Shown: positions 28,780-37,822, counted from the first letter of the stretch. The stretch: DNA of 64,000 bases from Seramator thermalis (GCF_004138125.1 NZ_RXHS01000014.1:1-64000); one strand, 5' to 3'. The notes: a model not told the origin generated them from the sequence alone. Numbers and translations: made by a program.

Positions 28780-30879
28780 ATGAGAATCAAGGTATTTATT
28801 CTATTTATTTCTTATTTGATATGCAATCAAAGCTTATCGTTTTCTCAAACGAAAGCATCGTATCCTCAACGCTTTTTCGATCCGGGAAAATTGACAGAAG
28901 TGGGAGTTTATTACTACCCCGAACATTGGGATGAATCGCAATGGGAAAGAGATTTTGCAAACATGAAAGCTCTGGGGTTCGATTTTGTTCACCTGGCCGA
29001 ATTTGCCTGGGCTCATCTCGAACCTGAGGAAGGTATTTACACGTTCGAATGGCTCGACAAAGCCGTTTCGCTAGCCGATACATATGGAATGAAAGTCATC
29101 ATGTGCACATCTACTGCAACCCCTCCTGTCTGGCTGTTGCGCAAGCATCCCGATATTGCCATCATGAAAGAAAACGGCATGAGGCTTGATCACGGTGCAC
29201 GTCAGCATCCTTCTTTTTCAAGCACCTTCTACCGTGAGTATTCTTTAAAAATGATAGAAAAGCTGGCACAACATTACGGACCGGATAAACGCATCATGGG
29301 GTGGCAATTGGACAATGAACCTCGTCCTGCCGCAGATTATAGCGAGGTTGCACAACAACGCTTCCGCGATTGGCTGAAAACCCGCTATAAAACAATAGAC
29401 AAACTAAACAAAGCTTGGGGTACAGCATTCTGGAGCCAGGTATATAACGATTTTTCTCAAATCAATATTCCGCAATTATCCGTCCGATTCATGAATCCTC
29501 ACCAAATACTCGATTATCAGCGGTTCATCACCGACGAAACGGTAAGTTTTCTCGATGATCAGGCGCGCACAATCCGAAAATACGCCTCACCCGATCAATG
29601 GATTACAAGCAATTACATTCCGGAATATGGTGACGGACATTTGCGTGCAAGTAAAGAACAGGATTTCCCGACCTATACCCGTTACCAGGTTTTTGGTGAA
29701 AACCTGGGGATCGGACCACGCGGCTACCGCCTCAGTCACGTTGAACGCATCGCCATGGCTAACGACTTCTTCCGACCGGTTCGAAATCTCTACGGTGTGA
29801 TGGAATTGCAACCCGGTCAGGTAAATTGGGGTCAAATTAATCCTCAGCCACTTCCCGGTGCCGTTCGATTGTGGTTGTGGCATGTATTTGCCGGCGGCAG
29901 CAAATTTACCTGCACTTACCGCTTTAGAGCTCCCATTTATGGTATCGAAATGTACCACTATGGTATAGTGGATACCGACGGTATCACACCAACACGAGGA
30001 GGATTGGAATTCAAAAAATTCATCGAAGAAATCAAACTGTTACGCAAAGCTTATAATCCAAAAGCCAAAAATAATGCCGCATATGAAGCACGACGCACGG
30101 CCATTCTTTACCATCATGAAAATACATGGGACATGCAGCGAAACAAGCAGACAACCCAATGGAACACGATCAACCATGTGTCCAAATACTACGATGCATT
30201 GAAAAGTTTCGGTTGCCCTGTCGATTTTATCGAAGAACAAACCGACTTCAACAATTATAAAATAATCATAGCTCCTGCCTATCAACTGATAGATTCTTCT
30301 CTCGTAAAAAAATGGACAGCATATGTCGAACAAGGCGGGAACCTGATATTATCGTGCAGAACAGGCCATAAAAACCGGAACGGACAGTTATGGGAAGCAC
30401 CTTTTGCCGCACCCATCTATGAATTGATCGGCAGTAAAATCGATTTTTATGACCTTCCCTTACCGGAAACTCCCAATCATGTACTTTTCGGCAATATTGC
30501 CTATCCGTGGACAAGCTGGGGAGAAATTTTATTGCCGGACAACGGAACAGAAATATGGGGAACATACGAAGATGATTTTTATAAAGGAAGTACGGCTATC
30601 ACTTTTCGCCGGTTGGGAAAAGGCACGGTGACCTATGTTAGCGTAGATTCACAAGAAGGGAAAATGGAAAAAGAAGTACTGAAAAAACTCTATTCCCGCC
30701 TTTCCATTCCGGTATTGGACTTACCCGACGGCTTGCATATCGAGTATAGAGACGGTTTCGGCATAGCTGTCAATTATGCGGATAAAACATATACATTACC
30801 TGTTCCCGAGAATGTAAAATACTTGATCGGTGATAAAACAATACCCACCGCAGGCGTATCGGTTTGGGTCGAAAACTAA
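28780..30879 (+). CDS. GH42 beta-galactosidase
   Basis: A 699-residue exported enzyme and the last gene of the locus. GH42 motifs are GVYYYPEHWDESQWERDF, PPVWLLRKHPDI, the acid/base Glu180 in WQLDNEPRP, and the nucleophile Glu342 in GVMELQPGQVNW. Domain order is TIM barrel (about 30-400), trimerisation-like flavodoxin fold (about 420-620) and a C-terminal beta domain. It would remove galactose from RG-I galactan side chains. A strong terminator starts at its stop codon. Confidence 0.92.
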   Translation: MRIKVFILFISYLICNQSLSFSQTKASYPQRFFDPGKLTEVGVYYYPEHWDESQWERDFANMKALGFDFVHLAEFAWAHLEPEEGIYTFEWLDKAVSLADTYGMKVIMCTSTATPPVWLLRKHPDIAIMKENGMRLDHGARQHPSFSSTFYREYSLKMIEKLAQHYGPDKRIMGWQLDNEPRPAADYSEVAQQRFRDWLKTRYKTIDKLNKAWGTAFWSQVYNDFSQINIPQLSVRFMNPHQILDYQRFITDETVSFLDDQARTIRKYASPDQWITSNYIPEYGDGHLRASKEQDFPTYTRYQVFGENLGIGPRGYRLSHVERIAMANDFFRPVRNLYGVMELQPGQVNWGQINPQPLPGAVRLWLWHVFAGGSKFTCTYRFRAPIYGIEMYHYGIVDTDGITPTRGGLEFKKFIEEIKLLRKAYNPKAKNNAAYEARRTAILYHHENTWDMQRNKQTTQWNTINHVSKYYDALKSFGCPVDFIEEQTDFNNYKIIIAPAYQLIDSSLVKKWTAYVEQGGNLILSCRTGHKNRNGQLWEAPFAAPIYELIGSKIDFYDLPLPETPNHVLFGNIAYPWTSWGEILLPDNGTEIWGTYEDDFYKGSTAITFRRLGKGTVTYVSVDSQEGKMEKEVLKKLYSRLSIPVLDLPDGLHIEYRDGFGIAVNYADKTYTLPVPENVKYLIGDKTIPTAGVSVWVEN

Positions 30880-30911
30880 AAGAGAGGCATCTAAGATGTG
30901 CCTCTCTTTTT
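30879..30911. terminator. intrinsic terminator at the end of the PUL
   Basis: AAAGAGAGGCA and TGCCTCTCTTT form an 11-bp stem around a 9-nt loop, with A and T tracts on both sides. It overlaps the GH42 stop codon and lies between converging genes, so it can end both transcripts. Confidence 0.9.
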
Positions 30912-30925
30912 AGTTGCCTCCCCAA

Positions 30926-31930
30926 TTATCCCCCTTGTTTCACCAGATATTCTGCAATTTGCACGGCGTTGAGAGCCGCACCTTTCCTGATCTGATCGGA
31001 AACCGTCCAAAACGTAAGTCCGTTAGGATTGGAAATGTCTTTGCGAATGCGACCTACATATACCGGATCTTTACCGGCAATGTCGAGGGGCATCGGGTAT
31101 TCTTTCTTTTCGGGATTATCCATCAAAACAACACCATCAGCTTTTGCGAATGCTTCGCGCGCTTCTTCTACCGAAACGGGACGCTCGGTTTCGATCCATG
31201 TGGCTTCGGAATGAGCCCGCATAACAGGAACACGTACACAGGTAGCACTTACTTCGACGTCGGAGTGCATAATTTTGCGGGTTTCGTTATACATTTTCAA
31301 CTCTTCCTTGGTATAGCCGTTTTCGGTGAAAACATCCACTTGCGGAATCAGATTGTAAGCAAGTTGATAAAAGAATTTCGAAACTGTCGGCTTTTCGCCA
31401 TTCACGATTTGTTTATATTGCGTTTCGAGTTCTTTCATTGCTTGCGCTCCGGCTCCAGAAGCGGCCTGATAAGTTGCTACGTGCACGCGTTTGATATGAG
31501 TGATGTCTTCGATGGCTTTGAGCGCTACTACCATTTGAATCGTTGTGCAATTTGGATTGGCAATAATTCCGCGAGGACGATTCAATGCATCTTCCGGATT
31601 CACTTCGGGCACAACCAATGGGACATCGTCATACATGCGGAATGCACTCGAATTATCGATCATGATGGTGCCATATTTTGTAATAGTTTCGGCAAATTCG
31701 AGCGATGTGCCGCCACCTACAGAAACAAGTGCAATATCGATGCCTTTGAAATCGGCGTTATGTTTCAGTTCTTTTACCGTTATCGATTTTCCGCGAAAGG
31801 AATATGTCGTTCCTGCACTACGTGACGAACCGAATAAAACGAGTTCGTCAACCGGGAAATTACGTTCTTCGAGTACTCGGAGCAATTCTTGACCTACGGC
31901 TCCACTCGTACCAACAATAGCTACTTTCAT
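30926..31930 (-). CDS. asd: aspartate-semialdehyde dehydrogenase
   Basis: A 334-residue cytoplasmic enzyme making L-aspartate 4-semialdehyde from aspartyl phosphate, for the lysine, diaminopimelate, threonine and methionine routes. Seen are the N-terminal NADP-binding motif [18 protein letters not shown], the catalytic cysteine in [14 protein letters not shown], and the substrate-binding region [16 protein letters not shown]. Length and ends match the family. It is transcribed toward the PUL and shares the terminator between them. Confidence 0.96.
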   Translation of the reverse strand: MKVAIVGTSGAVGQELLRVLEERNFPVDELVLFGSSRSAGTTYSFRGKSITVKELKHNADFKGIDIALVSVGGGTSLEFAETITKYGTIMIDNSSAFRMYDDVPLVVPEVNPEDALNRPRGIIANPNCTTIQMVVALKAIEDITHIKRVHVATYQAASGAGAQAMKELETQYKQIVNGEKPTVSKFFYQLAYNLIPQVDVFTENGYTKEELKMYNETRKIMHSDVEVSATCVRVPVMRAHSEATWIETERPVSVEEAREAFAKADGVVLMDNPEKKEYPMPLDIAGKDPVYVGRIRKDISNPNGLTFWTVSDQIRKGAALNAVQIAEYLVKQGG

Positions 31931-32058
31931 TTCTTTGGAATATTATGCTGTTTAAAATTTATATCGTTTATTGTTTGTTGAGAAACTTCCTGAAAGAGTG
32001 GATATACGACGCAAAAAGTGGAAATCCTTGCCCGTTCCATCTAAAACAATCAGTTTCG

Positions 32059-32066
32059 CAAAGATA
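32059..32066 (-). promoter_or_regulatory. Bacteroidetes -7 box, probable asd promoter
   Basis: The minus strand reads TATCTTTG, a full match to the TAnnTTTG element used by the Bacteroidetes housekeeping sigma factor, about 130 bp upstream of asd. No clear -33 TTTG is seen at the ideal distance. Confidence 0.45.
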
Positions 32067-32100
32067 TGTATTTGATTTGAAAGTGAAGGCGGATTTAAAT

Positions 32101-32412
32101 TTATTTTATGGCAATTTTTTTTACCACTTTTTCCACTTTCACAATGTAATATCCTTTGGAGAGTGAGAGGAAATATTCTCCATAACCGGCTTTGGCGCGT
32201 ATGGTGGACACTTTAGTGCCTACGATACTGTAAATTTCGATGATAGTGTCCTTAGGAAGATTTTCTATAATAAGACGATTTTCGCGTATATAAATCTTGA
32301 GGGATTCTTCGTAAGCTTCATACAAAACCATCTGCGAAGTTTTTGCAAAACTTCGTGATCCAATTCCCGACATAAGGGTAATAATCAATATTGAAAGAAG
32401 AAATCCCCTCAT
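32101..32412 (-). CDS. small secreted protein resembling a type IX C-terminal sorting domain
   Basis: A 103-residue protein with a signal peptide (MRGFLLSILIITLMSGIGS). Its body is almost only the beta-strand pattern of a Por-secretion C-terminal domain: RENRLIIENLPKDTIIEIYS, then GTKVSTIR and YFLSLSKGYYIVKVEK. A lone sorting-type domain without cargo is odd; it may be a small structural protein or the remains of a longer one. An inverted repeat (TTATCGG/CCGATAA, 32443-32465) lies just upstream and could be an operator. Confidence 0.7.
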   Translation of the reverse strand: MRGFLLSILIITLMSGIGSRSFAKTSQMVLYEAYEESLKIYIRENRLIIENLPKDTIIEIYSIVGTKVSTIRAKAGYGEYFLSLSKGYYIVKVEKVVKKIAIK

Positions 32413-32507
32413 TTTTCATCTTTACAGCGTAAAGGTATATATTTATCGGAATTTGTTACCGATAATGTGTAAAAAATACTCATTTAATAAAAAAATCACA
32501 ATACTTG

Positions 32508-33422
32508 CTACAATTGAATGATCAATCCTTCGTTGGCCAGTTCGGTATTCGTGAAAACGGACATTGCTTCGTTGAGCAAAATGTCGTTTTCCTGATAACG
32601 CGACGAAAAATGTCCGACGATTAGTTTTTTTACATGGGCAGCCTTTGCGATTTCTGCCGCTTCACGTGCAGTGGAATGATAAGTTTCATGAGCACGGACA
32701 GTTTCGTTTTCGGCAAAGGTGGCTTCGTGATACAAAACGTCCACACCCTCGATGTAAGGAATCATTTCGGGATTGTAAGCCGTGTCGGAGCAATAGGCAT
32801 ATTTTCGTGGCGGAGCTGCAGGAAAAGTGAGTGTGTGATTGGGAATTAATGTCCCGTCGGCGAGGTAAAAATCTTCACCCTCTTTAATGGCTTTGATCTG
32901 GGTGATGGGAATATGATAAAAATCAATCATTTCGCGTTTGATATGAAGTGGCCGTTCCTTTTCTTCGAAAAGAAATCCGCATGTTGCAATCCGGTGCTTC
33001 AGCGGAAAAGAGGAAATGCGGATGGAATTGTTTTCGAAAATCGTTTCGAATTTATCCGGATGTAGGGCAATGATGTTTATCTTGAACGATAAATGCGGAT
33101 TAAAATAACTCAGAATGGGTTTAAAAAATGTTTCGATTTCTTTTGGTGCATAAATGTTCAGATCGCCGGTTCGCCCCAGTAAATCGAGTGTCGAAATCAA
33201 TCCCGGAAGTCCGAAAACATGATCGCCATGCAAATGCGAAATGAAAATGCTGTGCAACTTACCGATATGTGTTTTGAACTTTCGCATTTGCAATTGTGTG
33301 CCTTCGCCACAATCAATCATAAAGAGTTTTTGATTTAGTCTCACAAGTTGCGACGAAGGGTTGTGCAACGTTGTCGGCAGAGCCGACCCACATCCAAGTA
33401 TGGTTATTTCAAACGGATTCAT
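32508..33422 (-). CDS. rnz: ribonuclease Z (tRNA 3' endonuclease)
   Basis: A 304-residue metallo-beta-lactamase-fold enzyme that trims tRNA 3' trailers. I chose the start MNPFEITILGCGSALPT, whose ATG shares one base with the queE stop (TAATG); a longer version would run into queE. Zinc ligands lie in FISHLHGDHVFGLPGL, YCSDTAYN and YHEATF, and in the late VGHFSSRY. The length fits the short bacterial RNase Z. Confidence 0.95.
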   Translation of the reverse strand: MNPFEITILGCGSALPTTLHNPSSQLVRLNQKLFMIDCGEGTQLQMRKFKTHIGKLHSIFISHLHGDHVFGLPGLISTLDLLGRTGDLNIYAPKEIETFFKPILSYFNPHLSFKINIIALHPDKFETIFENNSIRISSFPLKHRIATCGFLFEEKERPLHIKREMIDFYHIPITQIKAIKEGEDFYLADGTLIPNHTLTFPAAPPRKYAYCSDTAYNPEMIPYIEGVDVLYHEATFAENETVRAHETYHSTAREAAEIAKAAHVKKLIVGHFSSRYQENDILLNEAMSVFTNTELANEGLIIQL

Positions 33423-34003
33423 TAGCGGATACCGATAAGTTTGTGAGTCTGGAGGCTTAATGCCCATTGAGGATTATCCAATATTAATCGGATACAGTAA
33501 TTGACATTTTCCGGTATGATATGATCTCCTTCGAAAATGGGGCTGAGCAAATATTTTTTTGCTTTCGGTAAAATCTGAATATCCGGTAGGACGTCTCCTT
33601 TTTTTATCGGAAATCGAAGTTCGTCCACTTCGGGGATCAGTTTTTTTATCTTTTCGAAATTTTTCTTTGGGCTACACGTGATATAATCGATTCCGGTGGG
33701 CACGCTGTGTGTTCCGTTGGTTTCAATGGCTTGCATATAACCCTTGCTTTTGAAAAAAGCTGTAATCTCATCTGTCAACTGCAACGTTGGCTCTCCTCCG
33801 GTCCATATAATCCACTTGCACGGATGAACCGATATTCGATTAAGTATTTCTTCTACCGAAATGATTTCGCCGAATGCAAAATCTGTGTCGCAAAAATCGC
33901 AAGTGAGATTGCATCCGGACAGCCTGACAAAGATGGATGCTTCGCCCGTGCGTCCACCTTCTCCTTGCAGAGAATAGAATATTTCGTTAACTTTAAGGTT
34001 CAT
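33422..34003 (-). CDS. queE: 7-carboxy-7-deazaguanine synthase
   Basis: A 193-residue radical SAM enzyme of queuosine synthesis that converts carboxytetrahydropterin to CDG. The cluster motif is CNLTCDFC (CX3CX2C) inside FVRLSGCNLTCDFCDTDFAF. WIIWTGGEPTLQ and YITCSPK are family features. It overlaps queD upstream and rnz downstream, forming a tRNA-maturation/modification operon. Confidence 0.95.
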   Translation of the reverse strand: MNLKVNEIFYSLQGEGGRTGEASIFVRLSGCNLTCDFCDTDFAFGEIISVEEILNRISVHPCKWIIWTGGEPTLQLTDEITAFFKSKGYMQAIETNGTHSVPTGIDYITCSPKKNFEKIKKLIPEVDELRFPIKKGDVLPDIQILPKAKKYLLSPIFEGDHIIPENVNYCIRLILDNPQWALSLQTHKLIGIR

Positions 34004-34349
34004 ATATGGCGTTTGTTTTGGGCGTTTCGCTCACCTCTACTGCATAAAGCTCGGGGAATTGCGGTTTAAAAACATCGTAAAGCAGTTTTGCCAGATTTTC
34101 GGCTGACGAATTCAGGGGATTTAAAATATCGTTCAGATTTCTATGATCAAGGTTTTCGTCGATGTATTTTTTTACAGATTTCAGGTCATTGTAATCGCGA
34201 ACGAACCCTGTTTCCGATAATGTTTCGCTTTTCAGGTGGATCGTAACCACATAATTATGTCCGTGCAACCGCGAGCAAGGGTGTGCGTCAGGCAGCCCAT
34301 GCAACGAATGTGCAGCAGAAAACGAGAATTGTTTGCTTATTTTATACAT
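33993..34349 (-). CDS. queD: 6-carboxy-5,6,7,8-tetrahydropterin synthase
   Basis: A 118-residue enzyme that makes carboxytetrahydropterin from dihydroneopterin triphosphate. Zinc-binding histidines and the active cysteine are in FSAAHSLHGLPDAHPCSRLH followed by GHNYVVTI, and DYNDLKSVKKYIDENLDHRNLND is typical. It overlaps queE by 11 bp, the next enzyme in the pathway. Confidence 0.95.
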   Translation of the reverse strand: MYKISKQFSFSAAHSLHGLPDAHPCSRLHGHNYVVTIHLKSETLSETGFVRDYNDLKSVKKYIDENLDHRNLNDILNPLNSSAENLAKLLYDVFKPQFPELYAVEVSETPKTNAIYEP

Positions 34350-34388
34350 GATTTTTTGTTTTTAAACAACCCAAATGCAAAGAAATTT

Positions 34389-35513
34389 TTATCGAGGAAT
34401 ATTCAAATAAGTGTAAACCGGATAATGGTCAGAATATTTGATTTTTCCGACAGTTGTTTGGTACGATTGTATGTTTTGGCTGTGAAAAATATAATCGATT
34501 CGAAACAAAAATAAATCTTCGTGATAGGTGATGCCTGGCCCAAAGCCATTGGAGACGTATGCATCTTTTAAATTCCCTTTCATGTGACTGTAGGCGTATG
34601 AGATGGGCGTATCGTTGAAGTCGCCGCAAATAATGGTTCCGGCTGCTTTTTGCCGATCGATGTATTTCCGCACCTCTTTTACTTGTTCTGCGCGTTTGCG
34701 AAATCCTCTGCCCATCCGTGCTCGAATATTCGTGGCAACGGCATCGAGGTCAGCCGATTCTTTATTTTGCAGAAAATCGCTGTAGAGTTTTTTGTCTTCG
34801 GCCATGATTCTGTTGGATTCCAGGTGTACGTTGGCGACCGTATAGATCGAATCACCAATCAGAATCGAATAAATCGCAGCTCCATTGTATGACGAGTCAA
34901 ATGCAATTTCTTGCGTCTTTTTTATCGGAAATTTCGAGAAGCAGGCAAGTCCATAGATGTGATACATCCCCGAAGATTCCAGTCCCGTTACGGAACGATA
35001 GGGATATGCTTTTAAGATGCGATTTACTTCTTTTTGGGAAATAATCGATTGTCCGGTTTTGCTTACCATGTATTCTTGCAGGCACACGATATCGGCATCG
35101 GTTTTGGCGATGTATTCGAGCAGTGGGTGCTCGCTTTGCCCCTTTCTGTTTTCGTTTCGAAAACCTTCCACGTTATAGGTGAGTATTTTTACGGCTGTTG
35201 CGGGCGCTTTTTTAGGGAATGGATGTAATGGAAAAAAAGTAGTAACAGGCTTGAAACAAATAACTATAGTAATAAGCGATACCAAAGCCAACCGCCATTT
35301 CGAAAAAAGGAGCCAAAAGAAAAAGTAGAGTAGGTTGATATAGAATATGAAGCCGAAAGCCAATCCGATATACGAAAAAAAATTTGTTTTCAACGGAGAT
35401 ACATGCCAGGCAAGTGGCGAACAAAACAGAAGAGCAATTGCTATGATGTTCGTCGCAAAGATGATGTATTTTACCACATCGCGAAAAGCTATTCTCTTAT
35501 TTTTTGCTGGCAT
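34389..35513 (-). CDS. membrane-anchored endonuclease/exonuclease/phosphatase family protein
   Basis: A 374-residue protein with three N-terminal membrane helices (about 15-95) followed by an EEP domain: ILTYNVEGF, the metal-binding Glu in VCLQEYMV, ANVHLES, IICGDFNDTPISYAY and the final SDHYPVYTYL. Substrate is unknown; such domains act on nucleic acids, phosphoinositides or small phosphate esters. Its start overlaps the rhomboid gene upstream. Confidence 0.85.
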   Translation of the reverse strand: MPAKNKRIAFRDVVKYIIFATNIIAIALLFCSPLAWHVSPLKTNFFSYIGLAFGFIFYINLLYFFFWLLFSKWRLALVSLITIVICFKPVTTFFPLHPFPKKAPATAVKILTYNVEGFRNENRKGQSEHPLLEYIAKTDADIVCLQEYMVSKTGQSIISQKEVNRILKAYPYRSVTGLESSGMYHIYGLACFSKFPIKKTQEIAFDSSYNGAAIYSILIGDSIYTVANVHLESNRIMAEDKKLYSDFLQNKESADLDAVATNIRARMGRGFRKRAEQVKEVRKYIDRQKAAGTIICGDFNDTPISYAYSHMKGNLKDAYVSNGFGPGITYHEDLFLFRIDYIFHSQNIQSYQTTVGKIKYSDHYPVYTYLNIPR

Positions 35514-36384
35514 CGAACAACTTCTTTTTTTCGTCGGCCGAAAGGCTGCTGTAGCCTGAATGTTTCAGTTTGTCGAGAATACGGTCTATCTCTTCCTGTT
35601 CCTGATGTTTTCGATAATTATAATCCATGTCCGATTCCGCTCGTCGATGAGATACTTTCAGTTTGGTCCTCTTGGGTTTCTTTTTAAATAGATTGGCTAT
35701 GTGATCCATCATTTTTCCGATGCCCTTTGTAATATCTTTTCCTCTCCGATACCTTACAGCAAACAAATAGCCGGCAATGGCTCCGCCGATATGTGCAAGA
35801 TGTCCACCCGGATTGGATAAATCGTCGAGCGAAATAAAGTCGAGAACAAATACGAAAATGGCGATATATACAATTTTGATTCTTCCCAACAAAAAGAGAT
35901 GTAGTTGCACGTCGGGTCTGTAAAAAGCAGCGGCCATCACGATTGCCATCACTGCTGCCGAAGCTCCTATCATCCAGCTGTTTCCCAAATCCAAATAATA
36001 AGGGATGAGGTTGAAAGCTAAAATGTATAAGAGTGCTCCCGACAAGCCTCCTAATAAATAAACGCTCCCTAAATGCCGGCCGCTGAAGTATTCGAGAAAG
36101 ATCTTACCAAACCAGTAGAGCCACAGCATGTTGAAAAGAATGTGCCAAAATCCTTCGTGAACAAACATGTAAGTGAACGGCGTCCAAAAACGCCGAAGAA
36201 GTATTTCCGGCTGCGACGGCACCGCTATAAACTGCAACAGATTGAAGGTTTCTATTTTGAATAGCGTAAAAAATATTCCTAATATTTTAATTATCAGAAA
36301 TATTCCTACGTTTATAAATATCAACCTAATCAGGATATCTCCGGTTTTGTATTGGTATTTGATGCGATCAATAATATCTGCCAT
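35497..36384 (-). CDS. rhomboid-family intramembrane protease with C-terminal tail
   Basis: A protein of about 295 residues; I prefer the start MADIIDRIKYQY over one 15 codons earlier. It has six or so membrane helices and the rhomboid features WHILFNMLWLYWFG, WMIGASAAVMAI (catalytic Ser, but GASA rather than GASG) and HLAHIGGAIAGYL (catalytic His). The soluble tail (about 215-295), ending DRILDKLKHSGYSSLSADEK, is a known extension of Bacteroidetes rhomboids. It overlaps its paralogue upstream. Confidence 0.88.
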   Translation of the reverse strand: MADIIDRIKYQYKTGDILIRLIFINVGIFLIIKILGIFFTLFKIETFNLLQFIAVPSQPEILLRRFWTPFTYMFVHEGFWHILFNMLWLYWFGKIFLEYFSGRHLGSVYLLGGLSGALLYILAFNLIPYYLDLGNSWMIGASAAVMAIVMAAAFYRPDVQLHLFLLGRIKIVYIAIFVFVLDFISLDDLSNPGGHLAHIGGAIAGYLFAVRYRRGKDITKGIGKMMDHIANLFKKKPKRTKLKVSHRRAESDMDYNYRKHQEQEEIDRILDKLKHSGYSSLSADEKKKLFDASKK

Positions 36385-37129
36385 ATCCCCGATCTTTTTT
36401 CTTCCAATAGAGTATTGCAAAAATACCAAAAATCATCCCTCCCAAATGCGCAAAGTGGGCTACGTTGTCGCCCGAAAAGTTTGAAATCCCGAAAAAGAGT
36501 TCGATAGCGCCATAACCCATTACAAACCATTTTGCCTTGATCGGAAATGGGAAAGGAATGATGAACAACTCTGCGTTGGGGAACAACATGCCGAATGCAA
36601 GCAAAATACCGAATACGGCTCCTGATGCGCCAATTGTAACAGTATTCATCAATAAGTTAAGACTGCCCTGAGCCATATTCGTAAAGTTCATGTTCTCGTG
36701 TAGCAGTTGATACCCATGAGTATAGACCTGCGAAATAGCTTCGTCCGCCATTCCCTGTTTCACCGCCTGCACTCGAAGATAAACTACCAGCATTTGCGTG
36801 ATGGCGGCTCCAAGCCCGGTAATGAAGTAAAAACCCAAAAATCGTTTCGAGCCCCATATTTGTTCCAATGTGCGTCCGAACATAAATACGGCGAACATGT
36901 TCGAAAAAACATGCATAAACGAATTGGGGTCGTGAAGAAACATGTATGTTATAGGTTGCCAGAATCTGAATCCTTCGGATTCGAAATAATAAAGTCCAAA
37001 ATAATCTGAGAGGTCTATTCCTCTACGAATAAGGATTACTTGGGCCAGCCATACCAATACATTGATGATGATAATATTTTTCGTAACCATCGGGATCATA
37101 CCCGCAAAGCTTGATCGTGAATCGTTCAT
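36368..37129 (-). CDS. rhomboid-family intramembrane serine protease
   Basis: A 253-residue multi-pass membrane protease. The catalytic serine lies in TIGASGAVFGILLAFG and the histidine in HFAHLGGMIFG. HVFSNMFAVFMFG is the conserved HxxxN helix. It is adjacent to and overlapping a second rhomboid gene, a tandem pair common in Bacteroidetes. Substrates are unknown. Confidence 0.93.
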   Translation of the reverse strand: MNDSRSSFAGMIPMVTKNIIIINVLVWLAQVILIRRGIDLSDYFGLYYFESEGFRFWQPITYMFLHDPNSFMHVFSNMFAVFMFGRTLEQIWGSKRFLGFYFITGLGAAITQMLVVYLRVQAVKQGMADEAISQVYTHGYQLLHENMNFTNMAQGSLNLLMNTVTIGASGAVFGILLAFGMLFPNAELFIIPFPFPIKAKWFVMGYGAIELFFGISNFSGDNVAHFAHLGGMIFGIFAILYWKKKDRGYGRYY

Positions 37130-37334
37130 TCTTTTTTCTGTTATTCTACGGGCACAAAAATACGCATATTCCCTCGAATTGTGGTTTTTTTGCCCTTTAA
37201 ACGACTTTTATTTAAGAAAAATCAATACTTTTTGTAAAATTTCTTGATAGTTATAGATTTATGATATATATTTGGCGAAAAAATAGGCTATGCCTTCGTT
37301 TTACTATGTTTAATTTTTTTATTTACGTTTTCTT

Positions 37335-37601
37335 ATGAACAAATCAGAATTAATTGATGCTATCGCCCAACAGTCGGGGCTAAGCAAAGTGGACTCGAAA
37401 AAGGCATTGGATGCCACCTTGGATGCCATTTCAAGTGAAGTTAAAAAAGGTGGAAAAGTTGTATTGGTAGGATTCGGAACTTTTTCTGTTTCTGAAAGAA
37501 GTGCAAGAAAAGGTATTAACCCTCGCACGAAAAAAGCCATTAATATCCCGGCTAAAAAAACAGCTAAATTCAAACCGGGATCGACCTTGGCCAGTTTGTA
37601 A
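37335..37601 (+). CDS. HU-family DNA-binding protein
   Basis: An 88-residue nucleoid protein: MNKSELIDAIAQQSGLSKVD at the start, GKVVLVGFGTFSVSERSARKG in the middle and the DNA-binding arm INPRTKKAINIPAKKTAKFK. Length and sequence are those of bacterial HU. It stands alone, followed by a strong terminator, and lies next to the tRNA-Lys used as an integration site. HU often assists tyrosine recombinases, but no link is shown here. Confidence 0.95.
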   Translation: MNKSELIDAIAQQSGLSKVDSKKALDATLDAISSEVKKGGKVVLVGFGTFSVSERSARKGINPRTKKAINIPAKKTAKFKPGSTLASL

Positions 37602-37622
37602 TATCCTCTTGCGACGACAACG

Positions 37623-37660
37623 AAAAAGGGAATGAAATTATCGAATTTCATTCCTTTTTT
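37623..37660 (+). terminator. intrinsic terminator of the HU gene
   Basis: AATGAAATT and AATTTCATT form the core of a 16-bp stem that continues into A and T tracts, with one bulged G. It is 20 bp after the HU stop codon. Confidence 0.9.
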
Positions 37661-37722
37661 ATGGAATTGTTTTTCGATGTGCAAATTCAGTTAGATTTTT
37701 TTCTCCTGCTAAAATAAAATTG

Positions 37723-37730
37723 TAACTTTG
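37723..37730 (+). promoter_or_regulatory. -7 box of the tRNA-Lys promoter
   Basis: TAACTTTG matches TAnnTTTG exactly and is 12 bp upstream of the tRNA. The position 19 bp further upstream reads TTTC, close to the -33 TTTG. Confidence 0.7.
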
Positions 37731-37742
37731 CATCACCAAAAA

Positions 37743-37815
37743 GACTCCGTAGCTCAGTTGGTAGAGCAATTGACTCTTAATCAATGGGTCGAGGGTTCGA
37801 GCCCCTCCGGGGTCA
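37743..37815 (+). tRNA. tRNA-Lys (anticodon CTT)
   Basis: All four arms fold. The acceptor arms are GACTCCG and CGGGGTC (one G-U), the D arm is GCTC/GAGC, the anticodon loop is CTCTTAA with anticodon CTT, and the T arm is GAGGG/CCCTC with loop TTCGAGC. CCA is not encoded. Its 3' part is the left attachment site of the island, which keeps the tRNA intact. Confidence 0.96.
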
Positions 37816-37816
37816 C
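37763..37816 (+). repeat. attL: 54-bp direct repeat in the tRNA 3' part
   Basis: It starts AGAGCAATTGACTC and ends CCTCCGGGGTCAC, covering the end of the D arm through the 3' end of tRNA-Lys plus one base. It is identical to the copy at 50830-50883. Confidence 0.92.
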
Positions 37817-37822
37817 CTGATA

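Noticed and set aside
30914-31825. 303-codon plus-strand ORF opposite asd
   Set aside because: Antisense shadow of a clearly conserved gene; Phe/His/Arg-rich with no family pattern.
33423-33467. Longer start for ribonuclease Z
   Set aside because: It overlaps queE needlessly; MNPFEITILGCGSA is the normal beginning of the family and overlaps the queE stop by one base.
37130-37334. Gene between the rhomboid and HU genes
   Set aside because: Only AT-rich sequence with promoter-like content; no frame with protein character.
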